From contig NC_091262.1 in NCBI RefSeq assembly GCF_042477335.2, positions 68,620,001 to 68,684,000 on the forward strand: a DNA stretch of 64,000 nt. Reading direction: 5' to 3'. This DNA comes from Ovis canadensis (Eukaryota > Chordata > Mammalia > Artiodactyla > Bovidae). The first letter of the stretch is position 1; the number at the start of each line of letters is the position of its first letter. This document shows positions 1-12,475 of this stretch, piece after piece. Made by a program: the position numbers and the translations under genes. Below the pieces are notes generated by a model. The model was not told the origin of the DNA. It ran no database searches and saw nothing but the letters and a program-made list of their open reading frames with translations.

Positions 1-390
1 ACTTGTATCCAAAAATTACAAAGACCCTGATTCATAGATAAAGTCAAATTTAGAATTATGTTGTTCAAACTGAAATGGAAAATATATTGTGATGTTTAAA
101 TGTTTTAATTGGAGAATATATATTCATTCATTTGACACACACACATACGCCTGGACAGTTTGATCCAGAGCCTATTCTCCTAACTATTATTTGTTTTTTT
201 TTTTTAATTGAAGTATAGTTGATTTATAGTATTTTGGCTATGCAGCAAAGTGATTCAGCCATTTACATATATGTGTCTAATATATATACTCTTTTTCAGA
301 TTCTTTTCTAATATAGGTTATTACAAGATATTTAATAGAGTTCCCTGTGCTGTTCAGTAGGTTCTTGTTGTTTATCTATTTTGTATATAG

Positions 391-602
391 TAAAGTAAAG
401 AAAGTGGTCGCTCAGTCGTGTCCAACTTTTTGCAACCTCATGGACTGTAGCCCATCAGGCTCCTCTGTCCATGGAATTTTCCAGGCAAGAATACTGGAGT
501 GGGTTGCCATTTACTTCTCCAGATCTTCCTGACCCAGGGATTGAACCCAGGTCTCACACATTGTTAGCAGATGCTTTACCATCTGAGCCACCAGGGAAGT
601 CC
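391..602 (-). mobile_element. Bov-tA/Bov-A2 SINE with target-site duplication
   Basis: Contains GTCGCTCAGTCGTGTCCAAC and ends in GAGCCACCAGGGAAGTCC, the reverse of the Bov-A consensus. Flanked by TTGTATATAG (381-390) and TTGTATATGG (603-612), a 10-bp duplication with one mismatch, so it inserted into the older L1. Confidence 0.8.
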
Positions 603-891
603 TTGTATATGGTTGTGTTTATCTGTTAATCCCAAAGTAATTTGTGCTCCCCTCCCTCCCTCCCTTTCCCTCATTCCCTTTTGGTAACCATAAGTTTGTT
701 TTCTATTTCTGTGAGTCTATTTCTATTTTGTAAATATGTTCATTTGTATTATTTTTTGAGATTCTACATATAAGTGATATAATATTTGTCTTTCACTTAT
801 TTCCCTGAGTATGATAATCTCTAGGTCCATCTAAATTGCTGCAAATGGCATTATTTCATTCTTTTTTTTTTGGCTGAGTGAGTAATATTCC

Positions 892-893
<2 letters not shown>

Positions 894-938
<45 letters not shown>
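894..938. repeat. (TA)n microsatellite
   Basis: About 22 uninterrupted TA units inside the L1 3' fragment, where the L1 consensus has only a short ATATA run. Confidence 0.9.
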
Positions 939-942
<4 letters not shown>

Positions 943-1010
943 GTATATGTATGTACCACATTTTCTTTATTCATTCATCTATCAACTTACTAACATCCCT
1001 CCCTTTTGTC

Positions 1011-2455
1011 ATTCTGCCTCACCCTTCCTGTAGGTTGTAGAGAGAAACCCTTGTCCTATCTCTAGGCAAAGCTGCTGCTAAACCACAATGTGCTCAAGCA
1101 ATTGACCACTTTCAGGATAAACATTCATTGTGATGTAAAACTAAAGCCTGACATTATGTTATTTCATCCATATGAAATTCATCTGGAAGGAAAGAAAATG
1201 CTTGAATTGTACAGTAATGTTTTAAGTTCAGCTTTAATTCATAATTCACTTCTTACCACAGTCTACATTAAATACAAAGTTTTCTAAAGCAAATAGAAAC
1301 AGCTAAAGTAGAATTAATTAGTGGCAAACTTTCTACCAGAGTAAGTAGCTGGCACTTTGTTTAAAAATAGCTTTTGAGTCCTATTTGGAACCTGTTTCCT
1401 GACATGCTTTAATTTAGCATAATTTTAGCACAGTTTTCTCATCTCTGATAAGAGAGTTTGTTTTGTCTGGAAAGGAGATACTCTGGTTGTCTTTTCTCCC
1501 ATGCATCTCACAGACAGCCTGTAAGTAATAGAATGAAGCTGTATGATAGACTAAACGTGGTATTCTTCTTTTGCCCTTTGTGCTTTTTGTCACAGTGAAA
1601 AAAGCCTCAGAAAAGTGCAGAGGGCACAGTTTCTCCTGAAAGCATCATGCTGCCCCCTCTGTTGACATGTATTAAGATTCAGGCAATGGGAGACACTCCA
1701 TGGTGTAAAGGAATGTTATTTGGCCTTACAAGGTTTTTGTTTTTGAGCATTTGCAACTCCCTCAGGATTATGCTTCGCACTAAAAATAAAACAAGTATAG
1801 CTTGTGATTCACCTGGTGTTCACTGAGTCAGAGTTGTAGATTGTAGGGAAGATTCAATGACATAAGAGGGTTGTAAAAATGGAAATAAAGTTGCTAAATA
1901 CAAAATAAACTTAGATGATGATCATAGTAACCTATGTATGCCAAAAAACAAGCCTAATATCTGAAAGCTCTAACTTCTTCCAGATTTTACATAAGAAAAT
2001 CATTTTAATGTTGTGTTGTTACAGCTGGCATGATTACCTGGAACCCTTAGAATTTTTTTATGTAGAGCTGCTCATCACAGATGTTAGAATGAGAAATAAT
2101 GTGCATTAGAATTTATGTTAGAAAAAAATCATTAGGTTGTATCTCCTCCAAATCAGTATCACTCAAGGCTATAATTTTAATAAATTCTCTGCACAGTTCA
2201 ACTACTATTGTGGAAAGAAGGATTAACAACCTAGACAAGGATGCTATTAGCTAAGTACAGCCTTGTGAATAGACAGACAACTGAAATAGAAGAACTCTCC
2301 TGGTAGAAAACTTTCTCCTACAAGTCTATAATTTTGTCATTATTAATTAATTTCTACTGTTCTTCTGAGTTTTTTTTTTAAGGTTTTACACTAAAATGCA
2401 AACATGCTATTAAGGCATTATACATTAAAAACACAGGGGTTGGATTTGTAACTGG
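1011..2455. other. gene-free stretch, no recognised feature
   Basis: AT-rich sequence without a coding signal or splice-flanked exon. I see no clear repeat; it may be unique flank or a very old repeat. Confidence 0.5.
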
Positions 2456-2461
2456 CTTGAA

Positions 2462-2650
2462 GGTGTGTGTGTGTGCTCAGTTGTGTCCAACTCTTTGCAA
2501 CCTCATGGACAGTAGCCTGCCTGGCTCCTCTGTCCATGGAATTTTCCAGGCAAGAATAGTGGAGCAGGTTGGCATTTCCTTCTCCAGGGGATCTTCCCAA
2601 GACAGGGATCAACCAGCATCAAACCAGCAGCAATGTCTCCTGCACTGGCC
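2462..2650 (-). mobile_element. Bov-tA SINE, decayed
   Basis: GCTCAGTTGTGTCCAACTC through the CTCCTCTGTCCATGGAATT and TTCTCCAGGGGATCTTCCC segments, reverse orientation; the tRNA-like end is degraded. Confidence 0.7.
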
Positions 2651-2952
2651 AGCCAACATCCAGACATCTGAATTGAGTTAAGTCCAGGACTGCCCAGGCA
2701 AGCCCAGACTAAATTGCTGTCCCAGTTGTTTATTATGAGCTAAATAAGCGCTTATAGTTTTAAGTCACTGTATTTTTAGGTGGTTTTTTTTTTTTTTTGC
2801 ACTGTTATCTTAGTAATGGATAGATGACACATTCTCTATTGGTTGGTCATGTGCAAGAAGGGATAGCTGGTTGTCTGTCAAGATTGCTATAGAAAAGGAT
2901 ACTTGGATTGACCTGAGACTAGTAAGTTCCAAAGACAGTTCCCTTCTCAAAG

Positions 2953-3058
2953 ATTGTTGTTGTTCAGTCACTAAGTCTTCTCCAACTCTTTGCAACCCCA
3001 TGGACTATAGCACACCAAGCTCCTTTGTCCTCCTCTGTTTCCCAGAGTTTGCTCAAAT
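2953..3058 (-). mobile_element. BovB 3'-end fragment
   Basis: Reads TTGTTGTTCAGTCACTAAGT and then CCCAGAGTTTGCTCAAA, the reverse complement of the BovB terminal region. It abuts a longer BovB copy in the opposite orientation. Confidence 0.55.
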
Positions 3059-3079
3059 AAGTACTATGAAATCATTGGT

Positions 3080-5430
3080 CCTGTCACAAGGAAATGATAT
3101 CCTTTCCTCCTTGTAAACTTCTCACATCCAATGGATTGCATTTAGTTCTAGATGTCACCTCTTCCAACAATACAAGAGAAGACTCTACATATGGACATCA
3201 CCAGATGGTCAACACCAAAATCAGATTGATTATATTCTTTGCAGCCAAAAATGGAGAAGCTCTATACAGTAAGCAAAAACAAGACTGGGAGCTGACTGTG
3301 GCTCAGATCATGAACTCCTTATTACCAACTTTAGACTTAAATTGAAGAAAGTAGGGAAAACCACTAGACCATTCAGGTACGACCTAAAACAAATCCCTTA
3401 TAATTATACACTGGAAGTGGGAAATAGATTTAAGGGTCTAGAACTGATAGACAGAGTGCCTGATGAACTATGGACAGAGGTTCGTGACATTGTACAGGAG
3501 ACAGGGATCAAGACCATCCCCATGGAAAAGAAATGCAAAAATGAAAAATGGCTGAGGAGGCCTTACAAATAGCTGTGAAAAGAAGAGAAGTGAAAAGAAA
3601 AGGAGAAAAGGAAAGATATAAGCATCTGAATGCAGAGTACCAAAGAATAGCAAGGAGAGATAAGAAAGCCTTCCTCAGCGATCAATGCAAAGAAATAGAG
3701 AAAAAATATCTTCAAGAAAACTAGAGATACCAAGGGAACATTTCATGCAACGATGGGCTCGATAAAGGACAGAAATGATATGGACCTAACAGAAGCAGAA
3801 GATATTAAGAAGAGGTGGCAAGAATACGCGGACGAACTGTACGAAAAAGATCTTCACGACCAAGATAATCACGATGGGGTGATCACTCACCTAGAGCCAG
3901 ACATCCTGGAATGTGAAGTCAAGTGGACCTTATGAAGCACCACTATGAACAAAGCTAGTGGAGGTGATGGAATTCCAGTTGAGCTATTTCAAAACCTAAA
4001 AAATGATGCTGTGAAAGTGCTGCACTCAATATGCCAGCAAATGTGGAAAACTCAGCAGTGGCCACAGGACCAGAAAAGGTCAGTTTCCATTCCAATCCCA
4101 AAGAAAGGCAATGCCAAAGAATGCTCAAACTACCGCACAATTGCACTCATCTCTTAGCAGCAGCAGCGGCAGCACACGCTAGTAAAGCAATGCTCAAAAT
4201 TCTCCAAGCCAGGCTTCAGCAATATATGAACTGTGAACTTCCTGATGTTCAAGCTGGTTTTAGAAAAGGCAGAGGAACCAGAGATCAAATTGCCAACATC
4301 TGCTGGATCATGGAAAAAGTAAGAGAGTTCCAGAAAAACATCTATTTCTGCTTTATTGACTATGCCAAAGCCTTTGACTGTGTGGATCACAATAAACTGT
4401 GGAAAATTCTGAAAGAGATGGGAATACCAGACCACCTGACCTGCCTCTTGAGAAACCTATCTGCAGGTTAGGAAGCAACAGTTAGAACTGGACATGGAAC
4501 AACAGACTGGTTCCAAATAGGAAAAGGAGTATGTCAAGGCTGTGTATTGTCACCCTGCTTATTTAACTTATATGCAGAGTACATCATGAGAAAAGCTGGG
4601 CTGGATGAAGCACAAGCTGGAATCAAGAATGCTGGAAGAAATATCAGTAACCTCAGATATGCAGATGACACCACCCTTATGTCAGAAAGTGAAGAGGAAC
4701 TAAAAAGCCTCTTGATGAAAGTGAAAGAGGAGAGTGAAACAGTTGGCTTAAAGCTCAACATTCAGAAAACTAAGATCATGGCATCTGGTCCCATCACCTC
4801 ATGGCAAACAGATGGGGAAACAGTGGAAAGAGTGGCTGACTTTATTTTTTTGGGCTCCAAAATCACTGCAGATGGTGACTGCAGCCATGAAATTAAAAGA
4901 CGCTTACTCCTTGGAAGGAAAGTTATGACCAACCTAGATAGCATATTGAAAAGCAGAGACATTACTTTGCCAACAAAGGTCTATCTATTCAAGGCTATGG
5001 TTTTTCCAGTGGTCATGTATGGATGTGAGAGTTGAACTGTGAAGAAGGCTGAGTGCCGAAGAATTGATGCTTTTGAACTGTGGTATTGGAGAAGACTCTC
5101 GCAAGTCCCTTGGACTGCAAGGAGATCCAACCAGTCCATTCTAAAGGAGATCAGTCCTGGGTGTTCATTGGAAGGACTGATGCTAAAGCTGAAACTCTAA
5201 TACTTTGGCCACCTCATGTGAAGAGCTGACTCATTGGAAAAGACTCTGATGCTGGGAGGGAATGGGGGCAGGAGGAGAAGGGGACAACAGAGAATGAGAT
5301 GGCTGGATGGCATCACTGACTTGATGGACGTGAGTTTGAGTAAACTCTGGGAGTTGGTGATGGACAGGGAGGCCTGGCGTGCTGTGATTCATGAGGTCGC
5401 AAAGAGTCGGACAAGACTGAGCAACTGAAC
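3080..5430 (+). mobile_element. BovB (RTE-type) LINE, 5'-truncated
   Basis: Long plus-strand BovB with a well-preserved 3' half that ends in GGACAAGACTGAGCAACTGA ACTGAACT. It carries parts of the single ORF: the end of the endonuclease region, then the reverse transcriptase and C-terminal segment. BovB is the typical LINE of ruminants and supplies the machinery for Bov-tA SINEs, whose 3' ends resemble it. Confidence 0.9.
3330..5428 (+). pseudogene. BovB reverse-transcriptase frame, broken
   Basis: Frame pieces at 3342-3572, 3753-3935, 3945-4157, 4031-4471, 4547-5035 and 5234-5428 match the BovB ORF in order. RT motifs are still visible: GFRKGRGTRDQI, FIDYAKAFDCVDHN and the catalytic NLRYADDTTLM. 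Stops and indels between pieces (for example TTATGAAGC near 3932, TGA near 5034) mean no functional protein. A GCAGCAGCAGC-type insertion at about 4156-4175 interrupts the frame after CRTIALIS-like residues. Confidence 0.88.
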
Positions 5431-5432
5431 TG

Positions 5433-6430
5433 AACTAGATGTCACATTTTGAAAATGACTTTGACCAGCAGGAGTATATCAAAAGCTAAAACTACATCAT
5501 ACAAGGTATAGTTGAAGAGATGAAAAAATGTACACTATGGAGGAGACAAACTTACGTGGACTTGATTCTGTCTTTAAATAGCTGAAAGATTGTCTTGTAG
5601 AAGTTTATTCTGGGAAGTTTATTTTTATTTTTGCACTTTCATTGTTTCTTTTATTGCAGGCATGAAGTGGGACTGATACTTAAGCAAGACATATCAGCCC
5701 AGCTCAGCTTAGACTGGGAGAAAAACAGCTGTGGCACTGAGGCAAGGTGCCTATGTTTCAATGTCTCAGTCACAAGTCAGGGCCTGAGCCCCCTTGCAGA
5801 TGCCACTCTAGGTTGTTGCTTCACTGCTGACTCAGTGGGCTTTGTATGTGCCATGGCCTTGAGAGGAGCTGAACAATTGGAGAGTCTTCTGTTTTGTCAT
5901 TATTGTCTCCCTTTTCTCCAGCACTAGCTCTCTTCTCTTTCTCATTTAAGATTACTTTGATTCATCTGACCTTGACCAAGAGAGGTAGAAAACCTGAAGA
6001 ATTCTGAACTTTTCCATCTTCTGATGAAATGCTTTTTTTAATTCTCATTCTCTTTACTTTTCCCTTCAGCCCCTGGGAAAGCAGAATTTAAAGCATAAAA
6101 ATAAGCCTCTATCTAGACCACTGAGGATCTTCCTCAAGGGAGAGATTAACAGCCCATTCCCTTTTCCTTTTTATCTTCTCTCATTCCCTGTCTGGAAAGA
6201 AACAAGAAAGAAAACAAGTGACTGGTTTTTGTTTTGTTTTGTTTTGAGCTTTTCAGTTAATAAGGTGTGGATGAGTTAGAATCTTACTTTACCTAAGCCT
6301 GATGCGAGTAATTCTCATAAGTTGAGTCTAAATCAGACAAGTTTGCATGCACGTCATTATGGCATGTGTTGTTCCAGAAATTGCAGAAATGCTAAGCAGT
6401 TTTCAATATGCGTAAATCTCAGTCTTGGTT
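5433..6430. other. gene-free stretch between BovB copies
   Basis: No exon or clear repeat recognised. A short (GTTTT)n run lies near 6226-6246. Open frames here lack family motifs. Confidence 0.5.
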
Positions 6431-6440
6431 CACTTATGGT

Positions 6441-6792
6441 TCAGATCAGTTCAGTCACTCAGTCGTGTCCGACTCTTTGCAACCCCATGAACCACAGCAC
6501 ACCAGGCCTCCCTGTCTATCACCAACTCCCAGAGTCCCACCAAACCCATGTCCATCGAGTCGGTGATGCCATCCAACCATCTCATCCTCTGTCGTCCCTT
6601 CTCCTCCTGCCCTCAATCTTTCCCAGCATCAGGGTCTTTTCAAATGAGTCAGCTCTTTGCATCAGGTGGCCAAAGTATTAGAGTTTCAGCTTCAACATCA
6701 GTCCTTCCAATGAACACCCAGGACTGATCTCCTTTAGGATGGACTGGTTGGATCTCCTTGCTGTCCAAGGGACTCTCAAGAGTCTTCTCCAA
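6441..6792 (-). mobile_element. BovB 3' end, 352 bp, with target-site duplication
   Basis: Reverse complement of the last part of BovB (CAGTTCAGTCACTCAGTCGT to GGGACTCTCAAGAGTCTTCT). CACTTATGGT is repeated at 6431-6440 and 6793-6802, so this is a 5'-truncated retrotransposition with an intact 10-bp duplication. Confidence 0.88.
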
Positions 6793-6889
6793 CACTTATG
6801 GTAATGTATTTGGATGATTGAGGTCAGAAAGAAAGAGCAGTATCTCAGACCATTAGGTTGTGCCTTTTCACACCATACATACTGAGGTT

Positions 6890-8205
6890 GTCGTATGTAT
6901 TCTTTTTCATAGTCCTTTCCATTGTGGATTATTATATAATGTTGAATATAGTTCCTTGTGCTATACAATAGGACCTTGTTATCTGATTTACACATAGTAG
7001 TTTGTGTCTGTTAATTCCATGCTCCTAGTTTATCTTTCCCCTCCTTCCCCCTTTGGCAACCATAGGTCTGTTCTCTATGTCTGAGTCTGTTTCGGTTTCG
7101 TAGATAGGTTCATTTGTGTCCTATTTGTGATGTTATATGGTATTTATCTTTCTCTTTCTGACTTACTTCACTTAGTATGATAATCTCTAGGTCCATCCAT
7201 ATTGTCGCAAAGGGCATTTTTATTATTTTTCATGGCTGAGTAATATTCCATTTTGTATATATACCGCTTCTTCTTTATCCATTTATCTATTAACAGACAT
7301 TTATGTTTCTCCCATATCTTGGCTATTGTAAGTAGTTCTGCTGAGAACATTGGGGTACATGTATCTTCAAATCATGATTTTCTCCAAATATATGCCCAGA
7401 AGTGGGATTGCTGGATCATATGGTAGCTCTATTTTTAGTTTTTTAAGGCATATCCATACTCTTCTTCATAGTGGCTACACCAATTTACATTCCCACAAAC
7501 AGTGTAGAAGGGTTCCCTTTTCTGTATACCTTCTCTAGCATTTGTTATTTGTAGATTTTTTGATGGTGGTCATTCTGACTGGTGTGAGGTGATACCTCAT
7601 TGTAGCTTTGATTTGCATTTTTCTAATAATTAGTGATAATGAGCATCTTTTCATGTGGCTATTGGCCATCTGTATTTTTCCTTTGGAGAAATGTCCCTTT
7701 AGGTCTTTTACCTATTTTTCATTTGGGTTGTTTTTTTGTTGAGTGAGCTGTTTGTATGTTGTGGAAATTAGGCCTCTGTTGGTCACATCATTTGCAAATA
7801 TTTTCTCCCAGTCTGTAGGTTATCTTTTCATTTTGTTTATGGCTTCCTTTGCTGTGCAAAAGCTTGTGTTTGATTAGGTCCCATTTGTTTATTTTCATTT
7901 TTATATCTGTTGCCTGGGGAGACTGACCTATGAAAATGCTGATACAATTTATGTCAGAGAATATTTTGCCCACGTTCTCTGTTAGGAGTTTTACGTTCAA
8001 GTCTTACGTTTCAGTCTTTAAGCCATTTTGAGTTTATTTTTGTATATGGTGTGAGGGAGTGTTCTAACTTCATTGATTTGCACGTGGCTGTTCAGTTTTC
8101 CCAATACCACTTCCTGAAAAGACTGTCTTTTGTCCGTTGTATATTCTTACGTCCCTTGTCAAAGAGTAATTGACCATAGGTGTGGCTTTATTTTGGGGCT
8201 CTCTA
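6890..8205 (-). mobile_element. L1 fragment (ORF2 C-terminal part and 3' end)
   Basis: Plus strand shows the reverse complement of an L1, e.g. GATAATCTCTAGGTCCATCC, GGGATTGCTGGATCATATGG, CCAATTTACATTCCCACAAA and TTTGCTGTGCAAAAGCTTGT. No open frame remains. Confidence 0.85.
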
Positions 8206-8214
8206 TTCAGTGCA

Positions 8215-8275
8215 GTTGGAATTTGAACCTACTCCCTCTAATTCTAAGGTCCATGCTATTATCACTAGGCTGTAT
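8215..8275. repeat. MIR-like fragment
   Basis: GAATTTGAACCTACTCCC and TATTATCACTAGGCTGTA resemble the central MIR tRNA-derived part. Short and diverged. Confidence 0.4.
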
Positions 8276-8839
8276 TTTCTCTTTTTATTTGCCTCAAATG
8301 AATTGCCAGATTAACCTTCCTAGTATATTGCATCATGTCCCTTTTTCTGATCAGGTACATCCAACAGTTCCCTACTGTCAACAAATCCAAGTCATTCTGC
8401 TTTTGTATTCCTAATTACCTATTACAGTTCAGTACACAATACAAGTTTAATATTTAATCTCAACTAATTCAACTCACATTATTGAATGAATGAATAAATG
8501 GATGAGAAAACTTCTCTATATTGATAATCTGTTTTAGATGATAGAGTCTTAATACTTGCTTTAGTATTTTCCAGTTTATCAGTCTTAATCCACAGTATGC
8601 ATTAAATTAAAAATTTATTAAAATCTGTAATATACATGAGGCACTATCAGCTTTTAATCTCTGCACTGATAACATTATGCCTCCAAGTCAATGAAATACT
8701 AAAACTCAGCAACACCTTTGTATATGTATACATAGATGGGTGTATACAGTTATGTGTCATGCATGTAAAGTACTTTATTTTGTTTTAAAGATAAAGGTAC
8801 TAAAACATCTTAAAGGTTGCACATATTATATGAGCCAGA

Positions 8840-9780
8840 AGGTTGTTTTTTATATCTGTGAGTCCATTTCTGTTTTATAAATAAGTTGATTTGTATAATG
8901 TTTTTAAGATTCCACATATAAGTGATATCATATGATATTTGTCTTTCTGTCTTCATTTAGTACAATAATTTCTAGGTCCATCTTATTGCTGAAAACAGCA
9001 TTATTTCATTCTTTTTTGTGGCTGAGTATTCCATTGTATATACGTACTGCATGTTCTTTATCCATTCATCTGTCAATGGACATTTGTGTTATTTCCCAGA
9101 ACCTCAACTTGTAGCACATTCTTCTCAGACCTGTTGTCCAGCAGACAGATGCCCTGGTAGAATGGATGCCCCTCACTGCCACTGCCACTGGCTGCTCTGG
9201 CCCCTTTAATGCACTTTTAAAAGATTTATCTGGCTGCACCAGGTTTTAGTTTGCGGCACATGGGATCTTCATTGCCATGAACAGAATCTTTCTTGTGGAA
9301 TGCAGGCTCTTAGTTCTGGCATGCAGGATCTAGTTTCCTGACCAGGGATTGAACCTAGGCTCCCTGCGTTGGAAGCACAGAGTCTTAATCACTGGACCAC
9401 CAGGGAACTCCCTTCACTGCAGTTTTCATTGCATTTTTCTCATAGTTAGTGATATGAAACATCTTTTCATATGCTTATTGGCCATTTGTATATCAACTTG
9501 GAAGAAATGTCTATTCAAATCCTTTGCCAATTTTTAAATTTGGTTATTTAATTCTTGTTGTTAAATTGTAAGAGTTCTTTATATGTTCTGGAAACTAGCT
9601 CCTTACCAGATTTATGATTTGTAAGTCTTTTCTCATAAACCATAGGTTGCCTTTTCACTATGTTGATTGTGTCCTTCAATGAACAATAGTTTCAAAGTTT
9701 GATGTAGTCTCATTTGTCTATTTTTGCTTTTGTTGCCTGTGCTGAAACCTTATTTAAGTCAGCCTGGATTATGGTCCTCT
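8840..9780 (-). mobile_element. L1 fragment split by a CHR-type SINE
   Basis: Same reverse L1 3' region as the neighbour at 6890 (AATTTCTAGGTCCATCTTAT; resuming after the SINE with AGTGATATGAAACATCTTTT). The segment 9100-9210 between L1 and SINE is not L1 and was not identified. Confidence 0.7.
9215..9411 (-). mobile_element. CHR-type tRNA-Glu SINE
   Basis: Contains CTGACCAGGGATTGAACC and CACTGGACCACCAGGGAACT CCC, the hallmark of the cetartiodactyl CHR SINE in reverse orientation. Confidence 0.8.
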
Positions 9781-9879
9781 GCCCTACCTTAAGTGCCTAG
9801 TAGAAGGTAATTTCTTTGGAGGATATTAATATTATCCAGAGCCTGTCTTTATCTCTACGATTTTTATATACAATATCTA

Positions 9880-10740
9880 GCATTCAGTAAGAAATTACCA
9901 ACCATAACAGGAAAAAAAAAAAAAACCAAATGATTGAAAACCAAGAGAAATATAGACAATAGAAACAGGCCCACAGAAGATCCAGATATTAAAGTTATTC
10001 ATGACAAAAATGTGATTATTATATTCAAGAAAATAAATGATAATCTGCAGATATCTGACAATAATTTTGTCAGTTATTAAAATATGTAGAAAATAATCTA
10101 ACAGAGATTGTAGTATTGAAAAGTACAATAACTAAAATTAAAAACATCATAAATGAGTTTAAAAACAGATTAATCTCAGAGAAGATTGGTGAACTAGAAA
10201 ACAGATCAATAGAAGACAGTCCATTTAAGCATGGAGGGGAAAAGTGTGAAATTGAAGAGGAGAGAAAGAGAATAGGGCAGAAGAAATGTTTAGAAGAGAT
10301 AATGCCAAGAATGTTCCAAAACTGAAACCACCAATTCATGTTGTCCTAAGAACTCTAGTTAGGATTTTTTTTTTTATGGTGGAAATATCTGTTTATTTAT
10401 TTTTTTATTTTACTTTACAATACTGTATTGGTTTTGCCATACATCAACATGAATCCACCACAGGTGTACACAGGTGTTCCCAATCCTGAACCCCCCTCCC
10501 ACCTCCTTTCCCATACCATCTCTCTGGGTCATCCCAGTGCACCAGCCCCAAGGATTTTTTTTAAAAAAATGTTTAAGTAACCAGAGAGAAACATTACTTC
10601 CAAAGGGGTAAAATAAGATAAATAGATGATATCTCAATGAAAACAATAGAAACCAGAAGACTAATGAAATAATAGCTTGAAAAATGCTGAAGGAAAAACT
10701 AGATAACCTAGAACTGTATAAATGAGAAAATATCTTTTAG
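9880..10740 (+). mobile_element. old L1/HAL1 ORF1-like fragment, split
   Basis: A-rich sequence resembling an L1 ORF1 region (AACTAAAATTAAAAACATCA, GGTGAACTAGAAAACAGATC, then after the insertion CCAGAGAGAAACATTACTTC and GAAAACAATAGAAACCAGAA). Strongly diverged and interrupted at 10373-10550 by a younger L1 3' end. Confidence 0.55.
10373..10550 (-). mobile_element. bovid L1 3' end inserted in older LINE
   Basis: Reverse of the bovid L1 3' UTR (CAATACTGTATTGGTTTTGC, ATCCACCACAGGTGTACA). AGGATTTTTTTT occurs at 10361-10372 and 10551-10562, a 12-bp target-site duplication. Confidence 0.8.
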
Positions 10741-10744
10741 CAAA

Positions 10745-12105
10745 TGAAAGCATATGTTTCCAGGCAAACAAATTTTCCTTGTTATCTTTTGTTTGCCCAC
10801 AGCAGCAAACACAGAGGCTCAAGAAACATTTTTGGACTGATGGATTTAATGAACAAATGAAAAATGAGGAAACTGATCAATGGAAGCTTCTGTTCTCCAA
10901 AGAATTGGATAGGTCACCTTATTCCATATAGAGGTAAAGTTTAAAAATATGTAAGGAAACTGAGAGTCAAATCTCTTATCTTTCATACTGAGTTTATAAC
11001 TCAGTTAATATCTACAAAATGAGTCTTAATGAGTCACTCTTTTCTTGTAGTTCAATTTAAAAGGGCTTGAAAGACCATCTGACTTTTAACATTTCCTGCA
11101 GGATTTTTCCAGGCCTGAGCAAATTGTGAGTCAATACATGGCTATTTCTTGATTTAAGTAGGATGGGAGAGTGGTCTGTCAGCTCATTAAGGGTCAGGGG
11201 CTGAGCTGGGGTTCTAGATGGAGGCACTTTCTTTATCCTTCCTGTGCCCCAGCTGGACACCAAAGTGTGTGAGCAGCTAGACTTCACTGCAGAACTTCAA
11301 ACATGCTCTGCAAGTTCATTGTGTTTACATATATATGCCTGCTATAAGTTTTTTTTTGTTCTGAACTATAGCCCCTTAAAACGTGGGAAACTCAACTCTC
11401 TTGCCAAATGTAACACAGTAATAAGCTAAGCAGGCGTATACAAAGTAATTCCTGGAGAATACAAACTGTACATGGAGAAGTGGCTGTAGAACACACCATC
11501 CATAAATGAAAAATAGGCCATGTCCAGCTAACTTGAAGATCAATTATATTTCAAGGTATGCGTAACACTTTTTAAATCACATGGAGAGTGGAGGAGTGTG
11601 AAGTGGTACCCAGGCCCAGCTATGCTCCTCACCCACAGTGTTCGGGCCAGGATTCCCCCTCTGAGGCTCAGTACCTTTAAAGTCAGAAGCTTGGATTAGT
11701 TACTTCCTATGCTGGGTGTTTTTTATTTCTCTCCCCCAACCCTCTGCCCCAGATATACTCTATATATCTCTCTATCTTGCCCTGTGCCCCAAAGCTGGAT
11801 GATACACAAAGGCTCCTGGCTCTCTGGCCCCCAGCTGTGTTCTTTGCCTAACAGGGGGCACAAGCATCAAATCAGAGGATGGAGGAGAGTGTGGTTAAAG
11901 TATCAGTTCTTCTGGTTCCTTCCCTATAGTGTCACCAAACATCAGTTTCTGGCAGGCAGCCTTCCTCACAAAGCTCTTTCTGTCTCTTGTTTCCAACAGT
12001 CTTCCCTTTCTCTCACTCTTTGAAGCCTCTGGCTGTAAGTGCCCTATAGTTACTGTGATTCCCTACCCCTGCCCACCTCTAAACAGCCCTTGTCCTCAAA
12101 ATACA
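10745..12105. other. gene-free flank, no recognised feature
   Basis: Mostly unique-looking sequence between LINE fragments, 3' of TGM5. Searched for a first exon of EPB42, expected on this side, and found none. Confidence 0.45.
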
Positions 12106-12109
12106 CACA

Positions 12110-12475
12110 CTCAAAGGAAGAATTAAAGAAGAAATAGATAAATCCTCAATCATAATGGGAGATTATAGATACAATTCTCTTAATAATTTATAGAACAAAC
12201 AAAAAAAATTAATAAGGATATAGAATTGAGCAAATGATCAGCAAACTTGACCTAAAGGACATGTATTTAAAACATATATCACAAAACTGCAGAACACATA
12301 CTCAAGAGCATGTGAAACATCTATCAGAATGAACCACATGCTGGTCCACAGCACAGGGCTCAACAAATTACAAAGGATTAAATTCAGTCGCATTGGAACT
12401 AGGCTGTAAATGAGTACCAAAAGGTAACTGGAAAATCCCCAAATACGATGAACATAAGCAATGTGTTTCTTTAAA
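12110..12475 (+). mobile_element. old L1 ORF2 fragment
   Basis: Diverged L1 endonuclease/RT region: AATCATAATGGGAGATTATA, CAAAACTGCAGAACACATAC, AACCACATGCTGGTCCACAG. Confidence 0.55.

Larger units (their letters stand above)
191..1010 (-). mobile_element. L1 fragment, 3' part, split by a SINE
   Basis: The plus strand reads as the reverse complement of an L1 3' end (TTGAAGTATAGTTGATTTA, then TTTTCAGATTCTTTTCTAAT and the TAATCTCTAGGTCCATC segment that is complementary to the ORF2 end). It resumes after the SINE at 391-602 and carries a TA repeat. Names of L1 subfamilies cannot be fixed without a library. Confidence 0.75.

Noticed and set aside
4547..5035. 162-codon ORF as a functional gene
   Set aside because: It is the BovB reverse-transcriptase remnant, flanked by stops and frameshifts.
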